Shown here piece after piece: positions 9,663-20,158 of a stretch of 64,000 bases of DNA. The stretch's first letter is position 1, and each line of letters begins with the position of its first letter. The position numbers were made by a program, and so were the translations under genes. The stretch covers positions 7,206 to 71,205 of the forward strand of contig CAKPHJ010000004.1 of NCBI GenBank assembly GCA_934157205.1. The letters are read 5' to 3'. Source of the stretch: an uncultured Clostridia bacterium (lineage in GTDB: Bacteria; Bacillota; Clostridia; TANB77; CAG-508). The notes under the pieces are model-generated. The model searched no databases, was not told the DNA's origin, and was given only the letters and a program-made list of their open reading frames with translations.

Positions 9663-9696
9663 ATATTTTTCGCTAGCCTTTAAATCTTATAAAGGT

Positions 9697-9779
9697 TAGA
9701 ACAAAGACGCGGACTTTAAAATGTTCTAATAAGTGCCAATTTTACCAATGTTATTAATGTCCGCTTTTGTTCTTCTTAA
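9697..9779. terminator. Bidirectional hairpin between convergent genes
   Basis: AGAACAAAGACGCGGAC at the left and GTCCGCTTTTGTTCT at the right form a long stem between the convergent 8415-9662 gene and rpe. A related half-unit (AGAACAAAAGCAGACATTAA) recurs at 19379-19398. Confidence 0.6.
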
Positions 9780-9780
9780 A

Positions 9781-10443
9781 TTATTCTTTTTTTAATTCGT
9801 CTATTATGGTTTTGAAATTATTAGCCATTAATATTGCCGTTCCTGAAACCAATATATTAGCTCCAGCTTTTTTTACTTTATCTGCAGTTTTTAAATTTAT
9901 TCCTCCATCAGCTTCAATATCTATTTCCAAATTATTTTCCTCAATATGATTTTTCAATTTTGAAATTTTTTCTATCATATCTGTTAATAATGTTTGCCCA
10001 CCTTTTCCAGGTTCTACTGTCATAACTAAACATTGATGTACATATGGTAAAAATTCGTAAATTTCTTCTATATTTGTTTCTGGTTTTACAGAAATTCCAA
10101 CTCTGCAATTATTGTCTTTTATATATTTTATTAATTCATAAACCTCTTCTTTATTTTTACATGCTTCATAATGAAATGTTATTACATTTGGTTCTACACA
10201 TAAAAAATCATCTATAGCAGATTTTATATTTGTCACCATTAAATGTACATCTAATGGTAAATTAGATATTCTTTTTATGTATGAAGCATATTCATACATT
10301 TTATTATATGTGTTTTTTTCTACAAATTTTCCATCCATTACATCAATATGAAAATAATCTGTTTTTGATTTTTCAAGCTCAAAAAATACTGCTGATTCCT
10401 CCCCTTTTTTTACTGATAATATAGATGTTGATACTTCTACCAT
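9781..10443 (-). CDS. rpe: Ribulose-phosphate 3-epimerase
   Basis: Interconverts ribulose-5-phosphate and xylulose-5-phosphate in the pentose phosphate pathway. 220 residues forming a TIM barrel: opening VEVSTSILS, the metal ligands in FHIDVMDGKFV and DVHLMV, FHYEA, MTVEPGKGGQ and the phosphate-binding IEADGGIN...ANILVSGTAIL. Its start overlaps the last codons of rsgA by 7 bases, so the two are translationally coupled. The rsgA-rpe order following the kinase/phosphatase pair is typical for Firmicutes. Confidence 0.95.
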   Translation of the reverse strand: MVEVSTSILSVKKGEESAVFFELEKSKTDYFHIDVMDGKFVEKNTYNKMYEYASYIKRISNLPLDVHLMVTNIKSAIDDFLCVEPNVITFHYEACKNKEEVYELIKYIKDNNCRVGISVKPETNIEEIYEFLPYVHQCLVMTVEPGKGGQTLLTDMIEKISKLKNHIEENNLEIDIEADGGINLKTADKVKKAGANILVSGTAILMANNFKTIIDELKKE

Positions 10444-11323
10444 TTCTTTCTTTCCTCCATTTTTTTTAATTCTTCATATATTTTGCAAAATCTGTCATAT
10501 CTTGATTTTGAAATTTTATTATTTTCTATTGCTTTTTTTATTCCACAATTTTCTTCTTTTATATGTGTACAGCCTATAAATTCGCAATTTTCTTCGTATT
10601 TCAAAAATTCTATAAAATAATTTGCTAAATTCGTACTTTTAATTTCTGATATATCAAATGTAGAAAATCCGTGGAGTATCTGCAATATATGTGCTTTGGT
10701 CTATTTCATACAATTTAATCGATGTTGTAGTGTTTTTTCCTCTTTTATTTTTTTTGCTTATCTCCCCTTCTTTTGTTATATTATTTTCAAAAATTGAATT
10801 TATTAATGTTGATTTTCCGCACTCCCGAATTGCCAGAAAATGCATTAATATTATTTTTTAATTCAATTTTAAGTTCATTTATGCCTTCTCCACTTTTTGC
10901 ATTTGTTAAAATTACCTTATAACCTATATTTTCATAGGTTTGTTTTATAAATTCAAATTCGTGTTTTTTGTCTAGATCTGTTTTATTTAAAACAATTACA
11001 ATTTTAACCCCTATAAATTCAGCAAAGGCAATTTGTTTGTCTAACATTAATAAATCGGGTTTTGGATCTTTACTAGAAACAACAAAAATAATTTGTGATA
11101 TATTAGCAAGTTTAGGTCTTTTTATATATACTTGCCTTTCACATATTTCTTCTATTACTGCTTTTTTATTTTTTTCGTCTATTATTTCTATTTTTACATT
11201 GTCACCAACTACAGGACTTATTTCATCTTTTTTGAATTTTCCTCTAGCTGTTGCTTCATATATATTATTATTTACTTTTATTTTATATAAATTTGATATA
11301 TTTTCTATAATTTTACCTTGCAT
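10437..11323 (-). CDS. rsgA: Ribosome small-subunit GTPase RsgA with two CGGA four-base glycine sites
   Basis: Circularly permuted GTPase for 30S maturation: OB-fold, G domain in order G4 (LNKTDLD), G1, G3, then a zinc site C-x4-C-x-H-x5-C (CEFIGCTHIKEENC). It lies across three frames. At 10816-10819 GTG CGG AAA breaks the P-loop; reading CGGA as glycine gives SGVGKSTLI. At 10668-10671 CCA CGG ATT breaks G3; CGGA as glycine gives ADTPGFSTF. With both, the product is 294 residues, the normal size. Both affected residues are invariant nucleotide-binding glycines, so triplet reading cannot give an active enzyme. AGAGGG precedes the ATG. Confidence 0.93.
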
Positions 11324-11387
11324 TTTTCCCTCTTTTCTTACTTATTATACTAAAAAACAGTCTAGATTTCAACTAGACTGTTTTGAT

Positions 11388-13367
11388 TTAATCAAATGTT
11401 ACTAAATCTTGTGTTCCATATGTTATGTCTTTTTCTGAAGAATATAGTGTTTCTCCAGTTGTTTGATCTGTTATAACAACTGTAATTTTTCCACTTTCGC
11501 CATTTTTTCCAGATAAAGTTACAGAATAATTTGAACTGTTTTTATCTATTCCTGTTCTTGTTTCATTATTTACTTTTATATTAACTTTTTTACTTACTGT
11601 TTGTTGTGATTCGTTTGCTATATTTTCTTCTGCCTTATATCCTCCTGTAATAGATTTAACATTAATATTTACTTTTAAATCTTTCTTTTCTGCTACTTTA
11701 TTTACTGTTATTGTTATTGTTGTACCTTCATCTACTACTTTATTTGCTTCTATACTTTGTTTTGTTGTTATTCCATTTTCAGTTGTAGCTGTAGCATAAT
11801 TTACATTTACTTTTAATCCTAAATCTGTTAGTGTTTTCTTTGCTGTTTCTTCGTCTTGACCAACAACACTTACTACTGTTACTTGTTTAATTCCAGTTCC
11901 TATACTTACATGTATTTTAACTGTATCACCTGCATAAATTTCTGTATTTGCCTCTGTTTCTTGGCTTATTACATGGTCTTCTTGAACTTTTTTACTTGTT
12001 TCTTCTATAACTTCTGCTTTTAAGTTTGCATCTTCCAATGCTTTTATAGCTTCATCTTTTTCCATTCCAACCACTTTTGGAACTACAGCCTTTTCTTGCC
12101 CTTTACTTACTACTACTTTTACAGTACTTTTTTCTTTGACTTTATTGTATTTTTCTTTATATGCTGGATCTTGTGAAATAATAAAGCCTTCTGGTACATC
12201 TTTATTATATTCTTCTTTTTCTATCTCAAAAACAAGATTTGCACTTTCAATTTCTTTTTGTGCTTCTTCTTTTGAAAGGCCAACTACATTAGGCATTTCT
12301 ACTTCTGGTGGATTTGTAATATGTAATACTGCTAAAGTTCCACCTAAACTTAATGCAAATAAAAGTATAAGTCCTAAAATAATACTTAGTGCTTTATGAT
12401 TTTTAATAAATGCTTTTAGTTTTCCATCTTTTTTGCCTTTTTTATTATATTTATTGTCATTTTGATTATAAGCATTTGTATCTATTTTTTGTGTACGTGC
12501 TGTTGGGTCATATTCTAATTGTTCGACAAAATCACCTTCAGGATCTTTTAATGATTTTTTTAAATCTATTAACATTTCAGTTGCAGTTTGATATCTAAGT
12601 GTAACATCTTTTTGTAGTGCTTTCATTATTATTTTGTTAACAGCTACTGGAATGTTTGGATTTAAATTTATTGGTTCTTCTGGTTCTTCTTGCATATGTT
12701 TTAATGCTACTGAAACTGGCGTGTCTGCTTCAAATGGTACTCTTCCTGTAAGCATTTCATACATTACTACTCCTAAAGAATATAAGTCTGACTTTGCATC
12801 TGTAAAACCACCTCTTGCATGTTCTGGTGAAAAATAATGCACTGACCCCATTGTTGTTCCAAATGCTGTAATTGTAGAATTTGATACAGCTTTTGCTATT
12901 CCAAAATCTGTTACTTTTGCTACTCCGTCTTCTGTTATTATTATATTATGTGGTTTTATATCTCTATGAATTATATTGTTTTTGTGAGCCATTTCAAGTG
13001 CAGAAGCTATTTGTATTGCAACATTTACAGACCATTTCCATGGTAATGGTCCTCTTTCTTCAATTATAATTTCTTTAAGTGTTTTTCCTTGTATTAATTC
13101 CATTACAATATAATATAAATTTTCTTCTGATCCAACATCATATATTGAAACAATATTAGCATGTGTAAGTCTGGCAGCAGATTGAGCTTCTACTTCAAAT
13201 CTTTTTATAAATTCGTCATCAGTGGTAAATTCATCTTTTAGTACTTTTACTGCTACATTTCTTTTTAAAATTTTATCTACTGCTTTATAAACAGTAGCCA
13301 TTCCCCCATTACCTATTTTTTCTATAATTTCGTATCTGCTTCCAAGTAACTTTCCTTCTAAATTCAT
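11388..13367 (-). CDS. prkC: PASTA-domain serine/threonine kinase (PrkC/Stk1 type)
   Basis: Membrane kinase that senses muropeptides or lipid II and controls cell-wall and translation proteins. 659 residues: kinase domain with GNGGMATVYKA, VAVKVLKDE lysine, HRDIKPHNII and DFGIAKA; a lysine-rich juxtamembrane segment; one transmembrane helix at about 325-350; three extracellular PASTA repeats (VPKVVGMEKDEAIKAL type); and an extra C-terminal domain of about 90 residues. Sits between rsgA and its antagonist phosphatase prpC, the standard pairing. No in-frame CGG. Confidence 0.95.
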   Translation of the reverse strand: MNLEGKLLGSRYEIIEKIGNGGMATVYKAVDKILKRNVAVKVLKDEFTTDDEFIKRFEVEAQSAARLTHANIVSIYDVGSEENLYYIVMELIQGKTLKEIIIEERGPLPWKWSVNVAIQIASALEMAHKNNIIHRDIKPHNIIITEDGVAKVTDFGIAKAVSNSTITAFGTTMGSVHYFSPEHARGGFTDAKSDLYSLGVVMYEMLTGRVPFEADTPVSVALKHMQEEPEEPINLNPNIPVAVNKIIMKALQKDVTLRYQTATEMLIDLKKSLKDPEGDFVEQLEYDPTARTQKIDTNAYNQNDNKYNKKGKKDGKLKAFIKNHKALSIILGLILLFALSLGGTLAVLHITNPPEVEMPNVVGLSKEEAQKEIESANLVFEIEKEEYNKDVPEGFIISQDPAYKEKYNKVKEKSTVKVVVSKGQEKAVVPKVVGMEKDEAIKALEDANLKAEVIEETSKKVQEDHVISQETEANTEIYAGDTVKIHVSIGTGIKQVTVVSVVGQDEETAKKTLTDLGLKVNVNYATATTENGITTKQSIEANKVVDEGTTITITVNKVAEKKDLKVNINVKSITGGYKAEENIANESQQTVSKKVNIKVNNETRTGIDKNSSNYSVTLSGKNGESGKITVVITDQTTGETLYSSEKDITYGTQDLVTFD

Positions 13368-13433
13368 ATTTTATCCCCGTTCCTTTCTTAAGGTATAAAG
13401 ACCTTAAATAAGTTATTAGTATAATTTGAAAGT

Positions 13434-14169
13434 TTATATGTTTTTTATTATTACAACTGTTATATTGTCATAACCACCATTTTTGTTTGCTATTTCTATT
13501 AGTTCTTTTGGTGCTCTTTCAATATCTTTTTTGACTAAATTAAATATTTCGTTTTGTGGTACTAAGTTTGTTAGTCCATCTGAATTTATTATTAAAATGT
13601 CATCTTTTAAAAAACCTTTTACCATTACATCTGGTTCTACAAAAGCATTGCACCCTAATGCTTTCATAAGCATATTTTTTTGCGGATGTTTTTCTGCCTC
13701 TTCTTTAGTTATTGTTCCATCTTTTACTAATTTTTGAACATAACTATGGTCTTGTGTTAGTTTTCGCATGAATTCTTTTCTTATTCTGTAAATTCTACTA
13801 TCTCCAACATGTCCGATAAATACCTTATTATTATATATTAAACATATTTCTAAAGTAGTACCCATTTTTTCTAATTCTTTATTTTCTCTTGATTTTTCAT
13901 ATACAACCATATTTGCATATTCCATGCTACTTCCTATTAATTGTAAAATACTTTCTTTATCTTTTTCTATTTCTTTAAAATTATTTTCTATATAGTTTTT
14001 TGCTGATTCTACTGCAAGTTTGCTTGCTACTTCTCCTCCGATTGTAGCCACCCATTCCATCTGCCAACATGTATAATTGAACTTCATCTAGTGAGTTAGA
14101 TATATAGTAATAATCTTCGTTTATTTCTCTTACTTTACCTATATCTGACTTAGCATATGCTTTTATCAT
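13434..14169 (-). CDS. prpC: PPM-family protein phosphatase with CGGA four-base glycine site
   Basis: Manganese-dependent phosphatase that opposes PrkC. Motifs in order: REINEDYYY, LADGMGGY, VGDSRIYRI, NSDGLTNLV and GGYDNITVVII carry the metal-binding aspartates. At 14037-14040 AAT CGG AGG AGA derails after the ADGMGG motif; reading CGGA as glycine gives GYNGGEVASKLAV, the family's conserved GGEVAS helix start. The joined product is 244 residues, the usual length. The first 44 residues carry one half of the active site and the rest the other, so neither fragment alone could work. Confidence 0.92.
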
Positions 14170-14242
14170 GCTTCCACCTCTTCTCGTTTTTTTTCATACA
14201 TCTTGATATATCTTTTATACCACAAGTTTTGTTATTTTGCAA

Positions 14243-16600
14243 TTATTTTTTCATTTTTACTACTGTAACTCCCATTTCTCCTTCTCCAAATGTTCCTATA
14301 CGAAAGGATTCTACATGAGAATTTGTTTTTAAAAATTTATGAATTCCTTCTCTTAATTTGCCTGTTCCTTTTCCATGAACTATTCTTACAGTTTGCAATT
14401 TAGCTAAACTACAGTCATCTAAAAATTTATCTACTACAAATATTGCCTCTGAAACATTTAATCCAATAACATTTATTTCTGTTTTTGCATTTTTTGTTTT
14501 GGAAATATTAATATGTGATGTACTTTTATTTTCTTGTTTTTTACTTTTATTTTTTATTTTTGCCAAATTATTTATATTTACATTTGTTTTTATGCTTCCA
14601 ATTTGTACTTGAATTTCGTTTGATTTTGAAACATGTGTAGATATAATAGTTCCTATTGTATATAAATTTTTTATATATACTTCCATGTCCTTTTTTATTT
14701 CTTCAGGTTTTACTTTTTCTTTGTTTTCACTTATTTCTTCTTCTAACTTTATATTTTTTATTTTATTATTTAAGTCATTTCTTAAATTATTTAATTCTTT
14801 AGAGCTTCCTTTTGAATTCATTTGTTTTATAATTAAACTAGCTTCTTCTTTGGCTTCTAATAATATATTTCTTGCTTGTACTTTTGCATTATTTATAATG
14901 TCTTTTTCTTCAACTTTTAATTTGGTATTATCTCTTTTTAATAATTCTTCTAAATTTGATATATTTGAAAGTTTTTCTTCAATTTGCTTTTTTTCTTTTT
15001 CAATTAAAGATTTATTATCATATATATTTTTAAGTAAATTTTCTATATCTATTTGAGATGAACTCATTTGAGATTTTGCTTTTTTTATTATATTTTCGCT
15101 TAATCCTAATTTTTTACTAATTTCAAAGGCATTACTCTTTCCAGGTATTCCAACTAGCAGCCTATATGTTGGACTTAATGTTTGAACATCAAATTCAACA
15201 GATGCATTTTCAAATTCTTTTGTAACAAGTGCATATTGTTTTAATTCTTGATAATGAGTTGTAGCAATTGTTAAGCTTGATATAGATTTAAAATAGTCTA
15301 AAATACTAATTGCTAAATTTGCACCTTCTAATGGATCTGTACCAGAACCAAGTTCATCAACTAATATTAATGAATTTTCAGTTGCATTATTAGTTATTTC
15401 TACTATATTTTTCATATGTGCAGAAAATGTACTTAGTGATTCACTAATACTTTGATCATCTCCTATATCTGCAAATATATTATCAAAAACATATATACTT
15501 GAATTTTGATCACATGGAATATTAAGTCCACTACATGCCATACAAATAAGCAGTCCAACTGTTTTTAATGTTACAGTTTTTCCTCCTGTATTTGGTCCTG
15601 TAATTACTAAAACTGAAAATTCATTTCCTAGTTCTAATGTAATTGGTACTACTTTTTTGCTTTCTATTAAAGGGTGTCTAGCATTTTTTAAGCATATTTC
15701 TTTTTTTTCGTTTATGATAGGTGTTACAGCATTCAAAGCTTTTGAAAATTTGGCTTTTGCGAAAATAAAATCTAATTTTCCAATTATTTTTATATCTTCA
15801 GTTATTTCGTTTACATATGGAAAAAATATTTTTGTTAATTCAAACAATATTTTTTCTATTTCTTGTGTTTCATCTATATTTAATTTATTTAGTTCATTAT
15901 TCATTTCAAATACAGATATAGGCTCTATAAAAACTGTAGAACCACCATTTGATATATCATGTATAAATCCTCGTATTTGTGTACGATATTCTTCTTTTAC
16001 AGGAATTACATATCTTTCGTTTCTAATTGTTATAACATTTTCTTGTATATATTTAGAATTTGCAGAAGAATGTATTAAATCATTTAATTTGCTTTTTATA
16101 TCTTGTTCAATTTTTCTTTTTTTGCTTCTAATTGATTTTAAATTTTTTGAAGCTTTATCATCTATTGTATTTTCATCAATTATAGAAGAAAATATTTTTT
16201 CTGTAATTCCTTTATTAGAATATAAATTATTAAATAAATTTGTTAAACTCGGAAATTCTGCTATGTCTAAAAAATCTTTATTATAGTAATCTTTCAAATT
16301 TTGTGCTAATCTAAATATTTTTGAAATATTTAAAAGTGATTTTGCAGAAAGTGCACTATTACTTTCAAGTTTTTTTATTTCAAATGTAACATCTTCTATT
16401 TGTTCAAATATAGGAGTAGAATTTCTATATATTAAGTTAACAGCTTCTTCAGTTTCTCTTAATAATTTTCTAACTTCTTCTTTGTTATTAGATGGCAATA
16501 GCACATTTGCTATTTCTTTTCCAATGTATGTTTCACAATAATTACTCAATTTTTTTATGATTTCATTATATTCTAATTTTTTTAAATATTTTGCATTCAT
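14243..16600 (-). CDS. mutS2: MutS2 (ribosome-rescue/anti-recombination ATPase with Smr nuclease domain)
   Basis: 785 residues. Walker A in ITGPNTGGKTVTLK, Walker B region LILVDELGSGTDP, a long coiled coil (about 510-640) and a C-terminal Smr domain with INVIGLNVSEA and HGKGTGKLREG. In Bacillus MutS2 acts on collided ribosomes, splitting them; the Smr domain may nick DNA or RNA. It is followed by ylmH after 12 bases. Given the slow decoding implied by CGGN codons, the presence of a collision-rescue factor is notable but not unusual. Intact frame. Confidence 0.93.
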   Translation of the reverse strand: MNAKYLKKLEYNEIIKKLSNYCETYIGKEIANVLLPSNNKEEVRKLLRETEEAVNLIYRNSTPIFEQIEDVTFEIKKLESNSALSAKSLLNISKIFRLAQNLKDYYNKDFLDIAEFPSLTNLFNNLYSNKGITEKIFSSIIDENTIDDKASKNLKSIRSKKRKIEQDIKSKLNDLIHSSANSKYIQENVITIRNERYVIPVKEEYRTQIRGFIHDISNGGSTVFIEPISVFEMNNELNKLNIDETQEIEKILFELTKIFFPYVNEITEDIKIIGKLDFIFAKAKFSKALNAVTPIINEKKEICLKNARHPLIESKKVVPITLELGNEFSVLVITGPNTGGKTVTLKTVGLLICMACSGLNIPCDQNSSIYVFDNIFADIGDDQSISESLSTFSAHMKNIVEITNNATENSLILVDELGSGTDPLEGANLAISILDYFKSISSLTIATTHYQELKQYALVTKEFENASVEFDVQTLSPTYRLLVGIPGKSNAFEISKKLGLSENIIKKAKSQMSSSQIDIENLLKNIYDNKSLIEKEKKQIEEKLSNISNLEELLKRDNTKLKVEEKDIINNAKVQARNILLEAKEEASLIIKQMNSKGSSKELNNLRNDLNNKIKNIKLEEEISENKEKVKPEEIKKDMEVYIKNLYTIGTIISTHVSKSNEIQVQIGSIKTNVNINNLAKIKNKSKKQENKSTSHINISKTKNAKTEINVIGLNVSEAIFVVDKFLDDCSLAKLQTVRIVHGKGTGKLREGIHKFLKTNSHVESFRIGTFGEGEMGVTVVKMKK

Positions 16601-16612
16601 TTTTTAAGTCTC

Positions 16613-17416
16613 CTAAACATATTTTTCTATAACTAAAACTGTTCTGCCACTTCTTGTACTTCCTGCTGTTTCTTTTATAATAAATCTACCTTTTCCTCTT
16701 ATTGTAATTATATCATTCATTTTTATTTGTTTTGAAGGTTTTGTCTCATTCTGTCCATTTATAAAAACTCTTTCTTGTGCCATTATTTGTACTGCTTTGC
16801 TTCTTGAAGTTCTTGCTAAATCTGAAACTATATTATCTATTCTTAATGATGGCACTATAATTTTTATTTGTTCTACTTTAACTTCTTTTTTAGTTAAATT
16901 TTCTATTTCTTCTATTGTTATATTGCTATTTTCAAATCTTGTTAATGTTCCAAGTTGAGCTTTCAATATTTCTGCAAAACTGTTAACAGTAATAATGTCA
17001 GCTCCTTCATCTGTAACAATTATATCTCCAACTTTTTCTCTATTTAAGCCTAATTTAACTATTCCACCTAAATAGTTTCTATGTGTATATTTTCCTTTTG
17101 TTTCTTCTGGAAGTCTTATTCTTACTATTTTAAGCATTTGTGCATAATTTTTTTCTATCATTTTTTCATCATATTTTTCTGTATATATAATTGCAATTTT
17201 TCTTTCAGATTCTTCATATCCACCATATAATTGGTAGTTTTCAAATTGTATTTTTCTAAAAAAATTCTTAACTAATGAAACTTGATACATATCTAGGAAA
17301 TCTGTTGTTTCAATTTTATCTTTTGTTTTTGAAAATTCTATTTTATCTAATATTTGTGCTAAACAAATTTTTTCTTCTTGTCTTTTATATTCTTTTAATA
17401 TTTGAGTTTTGTCCAT
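16613..17416 (-). CDS. ylmH: YlmH-family S4-domain RNA-binding protein
   Basis: 267 residues. N-terminal domains resemble YlmH and the C-terminal S4 domain shows the pattern ARTSRSKAVQIMAQERVFINGQ followed by IRGKGRFII. In Bacillus YlmH binds the 50S subunit and takes part in ribosome-associated quality control. Here it sits between mutS2 and dxs on the same strand rather than in the division cluster. Assignment by family pattern; role inferred. Confidence 0.82.
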   Translation of the reverse strand: MDKTQILKEYKRQEEKICLAQILDKIEFSKTKDKIETTDFLDMYQVSLVKNFFRKIQFENYQLYGGYEESERKIAIIYTEKYDEKMIEKNYAQMLKIVRIRLPEETKGKYTHRNYLGGIVKLGLNREKVGDIIVTDEGADIITVNSFAEILKAQLGTLTRFENSNITIEEIENLTKKEVKVEQIKIIVPSLRIDNIVSDLARTSRSKAVQIMAQERVFINGQNETKPSKQIKMNDIITIRGKGRFIIKETAGSTRSGRTVLVIEKYV

Positions 17417-17421
17417 TTAAA

Positions 17422-19318
17422 TTAACATCCCTTTCTGGTCTTGTCTTTTTTCTGTTTTAAAGTTTTTATATTTGTTATATAAGAAGTGATTTTTTCTATA
17501 CTTAAGCCATAAATATCTTCAAGTTCATCAACTGTTCCATGTTTTATGTATTCATCTGGATATGCATAACTTTTTATATTTATTTCTTTTAATTTTTCAT
17601 CTATTATAAGTTCTTTTATGGCTGTAGCTAGACCATTTATTATGGTTCCATCTTCTATTGTTATAACATTTTTGGTTTTTAATATGGATTTTTTTATTGT
17701 TTTTTTATCTAATGGTTTTAAAAATCTTGCATTTATAACTTCTATGTTTAAATTATTTTCCTTTTTTAGTTTTTCTGCAATTTTCATTGCTTTTGAAACC
17801 ATTTTTCCTATTGCAATAATTGTTAAATCTGTTCCTTCTTTCAAAATTTCTGCTTTGCCTAATTCTATTTTTTCATGTTTTGCCATTTTGTATTCGTCTT
17901 CTCCACCTCTTGGGTATCTAATTGAAACAGGTTTATTTAAATTAACTGCAAATTCTAACATATCTTGTAATTCTATAAAATCTTTTGGAGCCATTATTGT
18001 TAAATTTGGTATTAATCTAAAAAATGCCATATCTAATGTACCTTGATGTGTTTCTCCGATCTTGTCCTACAACTCCAGCTCTATCTACACACATTACAAC
18101 AGGTAAGTTTTGCATTGCAATATCATGTATTACTTGATCATATCCCCTTTGATAAAAAGATGAATATAAAGGTACTACTGGTATTATTCCTTCTTTGGTC
18201 ATTCCTGCAGCTAAACATAATGCATGTTGTTCAGCTATTCCTACGTCAAAAAATCTGTTAGGAAATTTTTTTGCAAATTCTCCTAATCCTGTTCCATCTC
18301 TCATTGATGCAGTTATTGCAACAACATTTTCATTTTTATTAGCTATTTCTGTTAATTTTTCGCCAAATACTTTTGAATAATCTTTTTTCTTTTCTTTTTT
18401 GCTTTTACCTGTTTCTATATTAAATGGCCCTGTTGCATGATATTTATCTGGATTTTCTTCAGCTATTTTATAACCTTTTCCCTTTTTAGTTAAAACATGT
18501 ATTAATACTGGTTCTTCTATTTGTTTGCTTATTTTTAATATGCTTTCTAATTCTTCTATGTTATGACCATCAACTGGACCTAAATATTTAAACCCAATGT
18601 CTTCAAAATACATTTTTGAAATAATTAATGGTTTTATACTTCTCTTAATTTTTTGAATTAGTTTTACTATTAATTCTCCTATTACAGGTATTTTATATAG
18701 TGCTTTTTTTACTGTAACATTTGTTGTTTTATATAACTTTTTTGATCTTAATTTACTTAAAAATTTATTTAATCCTCCAATATTTTTAGATATGCTCATT
18801 TCATTGTCATTTAATATAACAGTTATTTTTGTTTTGCTACAACCTGCATCATTTAAGGCTTCTAATGCCATTCCACCTGTTAAAGCTCCATCTCCAATTA
18901 CTGCTAATACATTATTGTCTTTTCCTTTTAAATCTCTTGCTCTTGCCATTCCAAGTGCAGCAGAAATAGAAGTACTACTGTGTCCTGTATTAAAACAGTC
19001 TGATTCTGATTCATTTGTTTTTGGAAAACCTGCTATTCCTTCTAATTTTCGAATATTTTTTAATTCTTCTCTTCTTCCTGTTATAATTTTATGAACATAA
19101 GATTGATGCCCAACATCCCATACTATTTTATCTGTTGGTACATTAAAGACACTGTGCAATGCTATTGTTAGTTCAACAACACCCAAATTAGAGGCAAGAT
19201 GTCCTCCATTTTTTGACACTACCTCTAATATATATTTTCTTATTTCTTCTGCTAATTGTTTTTTTTCATTTATGTTTAATTTTTTTACATCCTCTGGCGA
19301 GTTAATTTTTTCTAACAT
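17422..19318 (-). CDS. dxs: 1-deoxy-D-xylulose-5-phosphate synthase with CGGA four-base glycine site
   Basis: First enzyme of the MEP isoprenoid pathway; thiamine-diphosphate dependent. Motifs: HSSTSISAALGMA, the TPP-binding GDGALTGGMALEALNDAG, then a transketolase-type Pyr domain and C-terminal domain. At 18055-18058 GAT CGG AGA AAC breaks the frame; CGGA as glycine gives VGQDGETHQGTLDMAF, the family's GADGPTHQG segment. Joined length 631 residues, normal. The start is the ATG after TAGGTGATATC, 19 codons inside the longest frame. The fragment after the shift has no start of its own at the right place. Confidence 0.93.
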
Positions 19319-19425
19319 GATATCACCTATTTTTAAAATTTTCTGTATTATATCATGCATAGTTACTTTTTTCAACTATAGAACAAAAGCAGACATTAAT
19401 AACTTGTGTACTTATGAAAAAGCCT

Positions 19426-19638
19426 CTATTTAAAAAATAATTCATCACATTCTTTTATGCTTAAATTAAAAATTTCTACAATTTTACCCATTTCTTCTAT
19501 GTAAAATTCTTCTTCCCCTTCTAATTTTTTGTGTAATACTTCTTTTTTTATATGCATTAAATCGGCTAAATTTTCTATTGTTAAATTTTGCTTTTTCATT
19601 AATAACTTTATTCTTTCTCCAATTATGTTTGGTTCCAT
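19426..19638 (-). CDS. Small helix-turn-helix protein
   Basis: 70 residues from MEPNIIGERIKLLM, with a clear GGAGGAGATAAA ribosome-binding site. An HTH of XRE-like spacing is seen in LTIENLADLMHIKKEVLHKKLEG. No other domain. It stands alone upstream of dxs on the same strand. Probably a DNA-binding regulator; targets unknown. The longer frame upstream would pass through the ribosome-binding site and is rejected. Confidence 0.55.
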   Translation of the reverse strand: MEPNIIGERIKLLMKKQNLTIENLADLMHIKKEVLHKKLEGEEEFYIEEMGKIVEIFNLSIKECDELFFK

Positions 19639-19803
19639 TTTATCTCCTCCGTTTCCTGCTAGGAAACATGATATAATTTTTCCCATGTTTTGTCAATACA
19701 TTATCTATTTTTTTTGTTTTTTTTCATAGTATTAGTGGTAGTTTATTTACATTTTATAATTTAGATGTTATAATCGAAAAAAAGATTTTAGGGGGGTATT
19801 AAG

Positions 19804-20049
19804 TTGGACGAAATTTTTGCACAAAGACTAAGTAAACTTATAAAAGATTCTAAATATAATTATGATTTTATAGCTAAAGAACTAGGATTTAAATCTAAAG
19901 GAACTATTTGTAAATATGCAAATGGTAAGATCTCTAAAATCGGTCCAAGTGGTATATTAAAAATGGCAAATTTTTTTAATGTTTCACCATCATGGCTTGC
20001 TGGTTTTACTGATGATAAATATTATAACATAGAAAAAAAGCAAAAATAA
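19804..20049 (+). CDS. XRE-family transcriptional regulator (TTG start)
   Basis: 81 residues. One XRE-type HTH covers most of the protein (YDFIAKELGFKSKGTICKYA), and the tail FFNVSPSWLAGFTDDKY is the conserved 'NVSPDWLLGLTD' ending of Cro/C1-like regulators. TTG start preceded by GGGGGG at 19792-19797. Divergent from the small HTH gene at 19426; both may bind the shared intergenic region. Ends in a hairpin terminator. Contains ATC GGT out of frame with an intact frame. Confidence 0.75.
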   Translation: MDEIFAQRLSKLIKDSKYNYDFIAKELGFKSKGTICKYANGKISKIGPSGILKMANFFNVSPSWLAGFTDDKYYNIEKKQK

Positions 20050-20088
20050 TAGAATACAAATATTTTTCTATTTGTATTCTATTTTATT
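20048..20088 (+). terminator. Terminator of the XRE gene
   Basis: AGAATACAAATA and TATTTGTATTCT arms around TTTTTC, followed by T-rich sequence. Confidence 0.75.
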
Positions 20089-20158
20089 ATTTTTTTATTT
20101 AATTTTCAATATTTTGTAATTTTTTTTTCAAGTTTTCATCGCAATTTTCAACATATTT

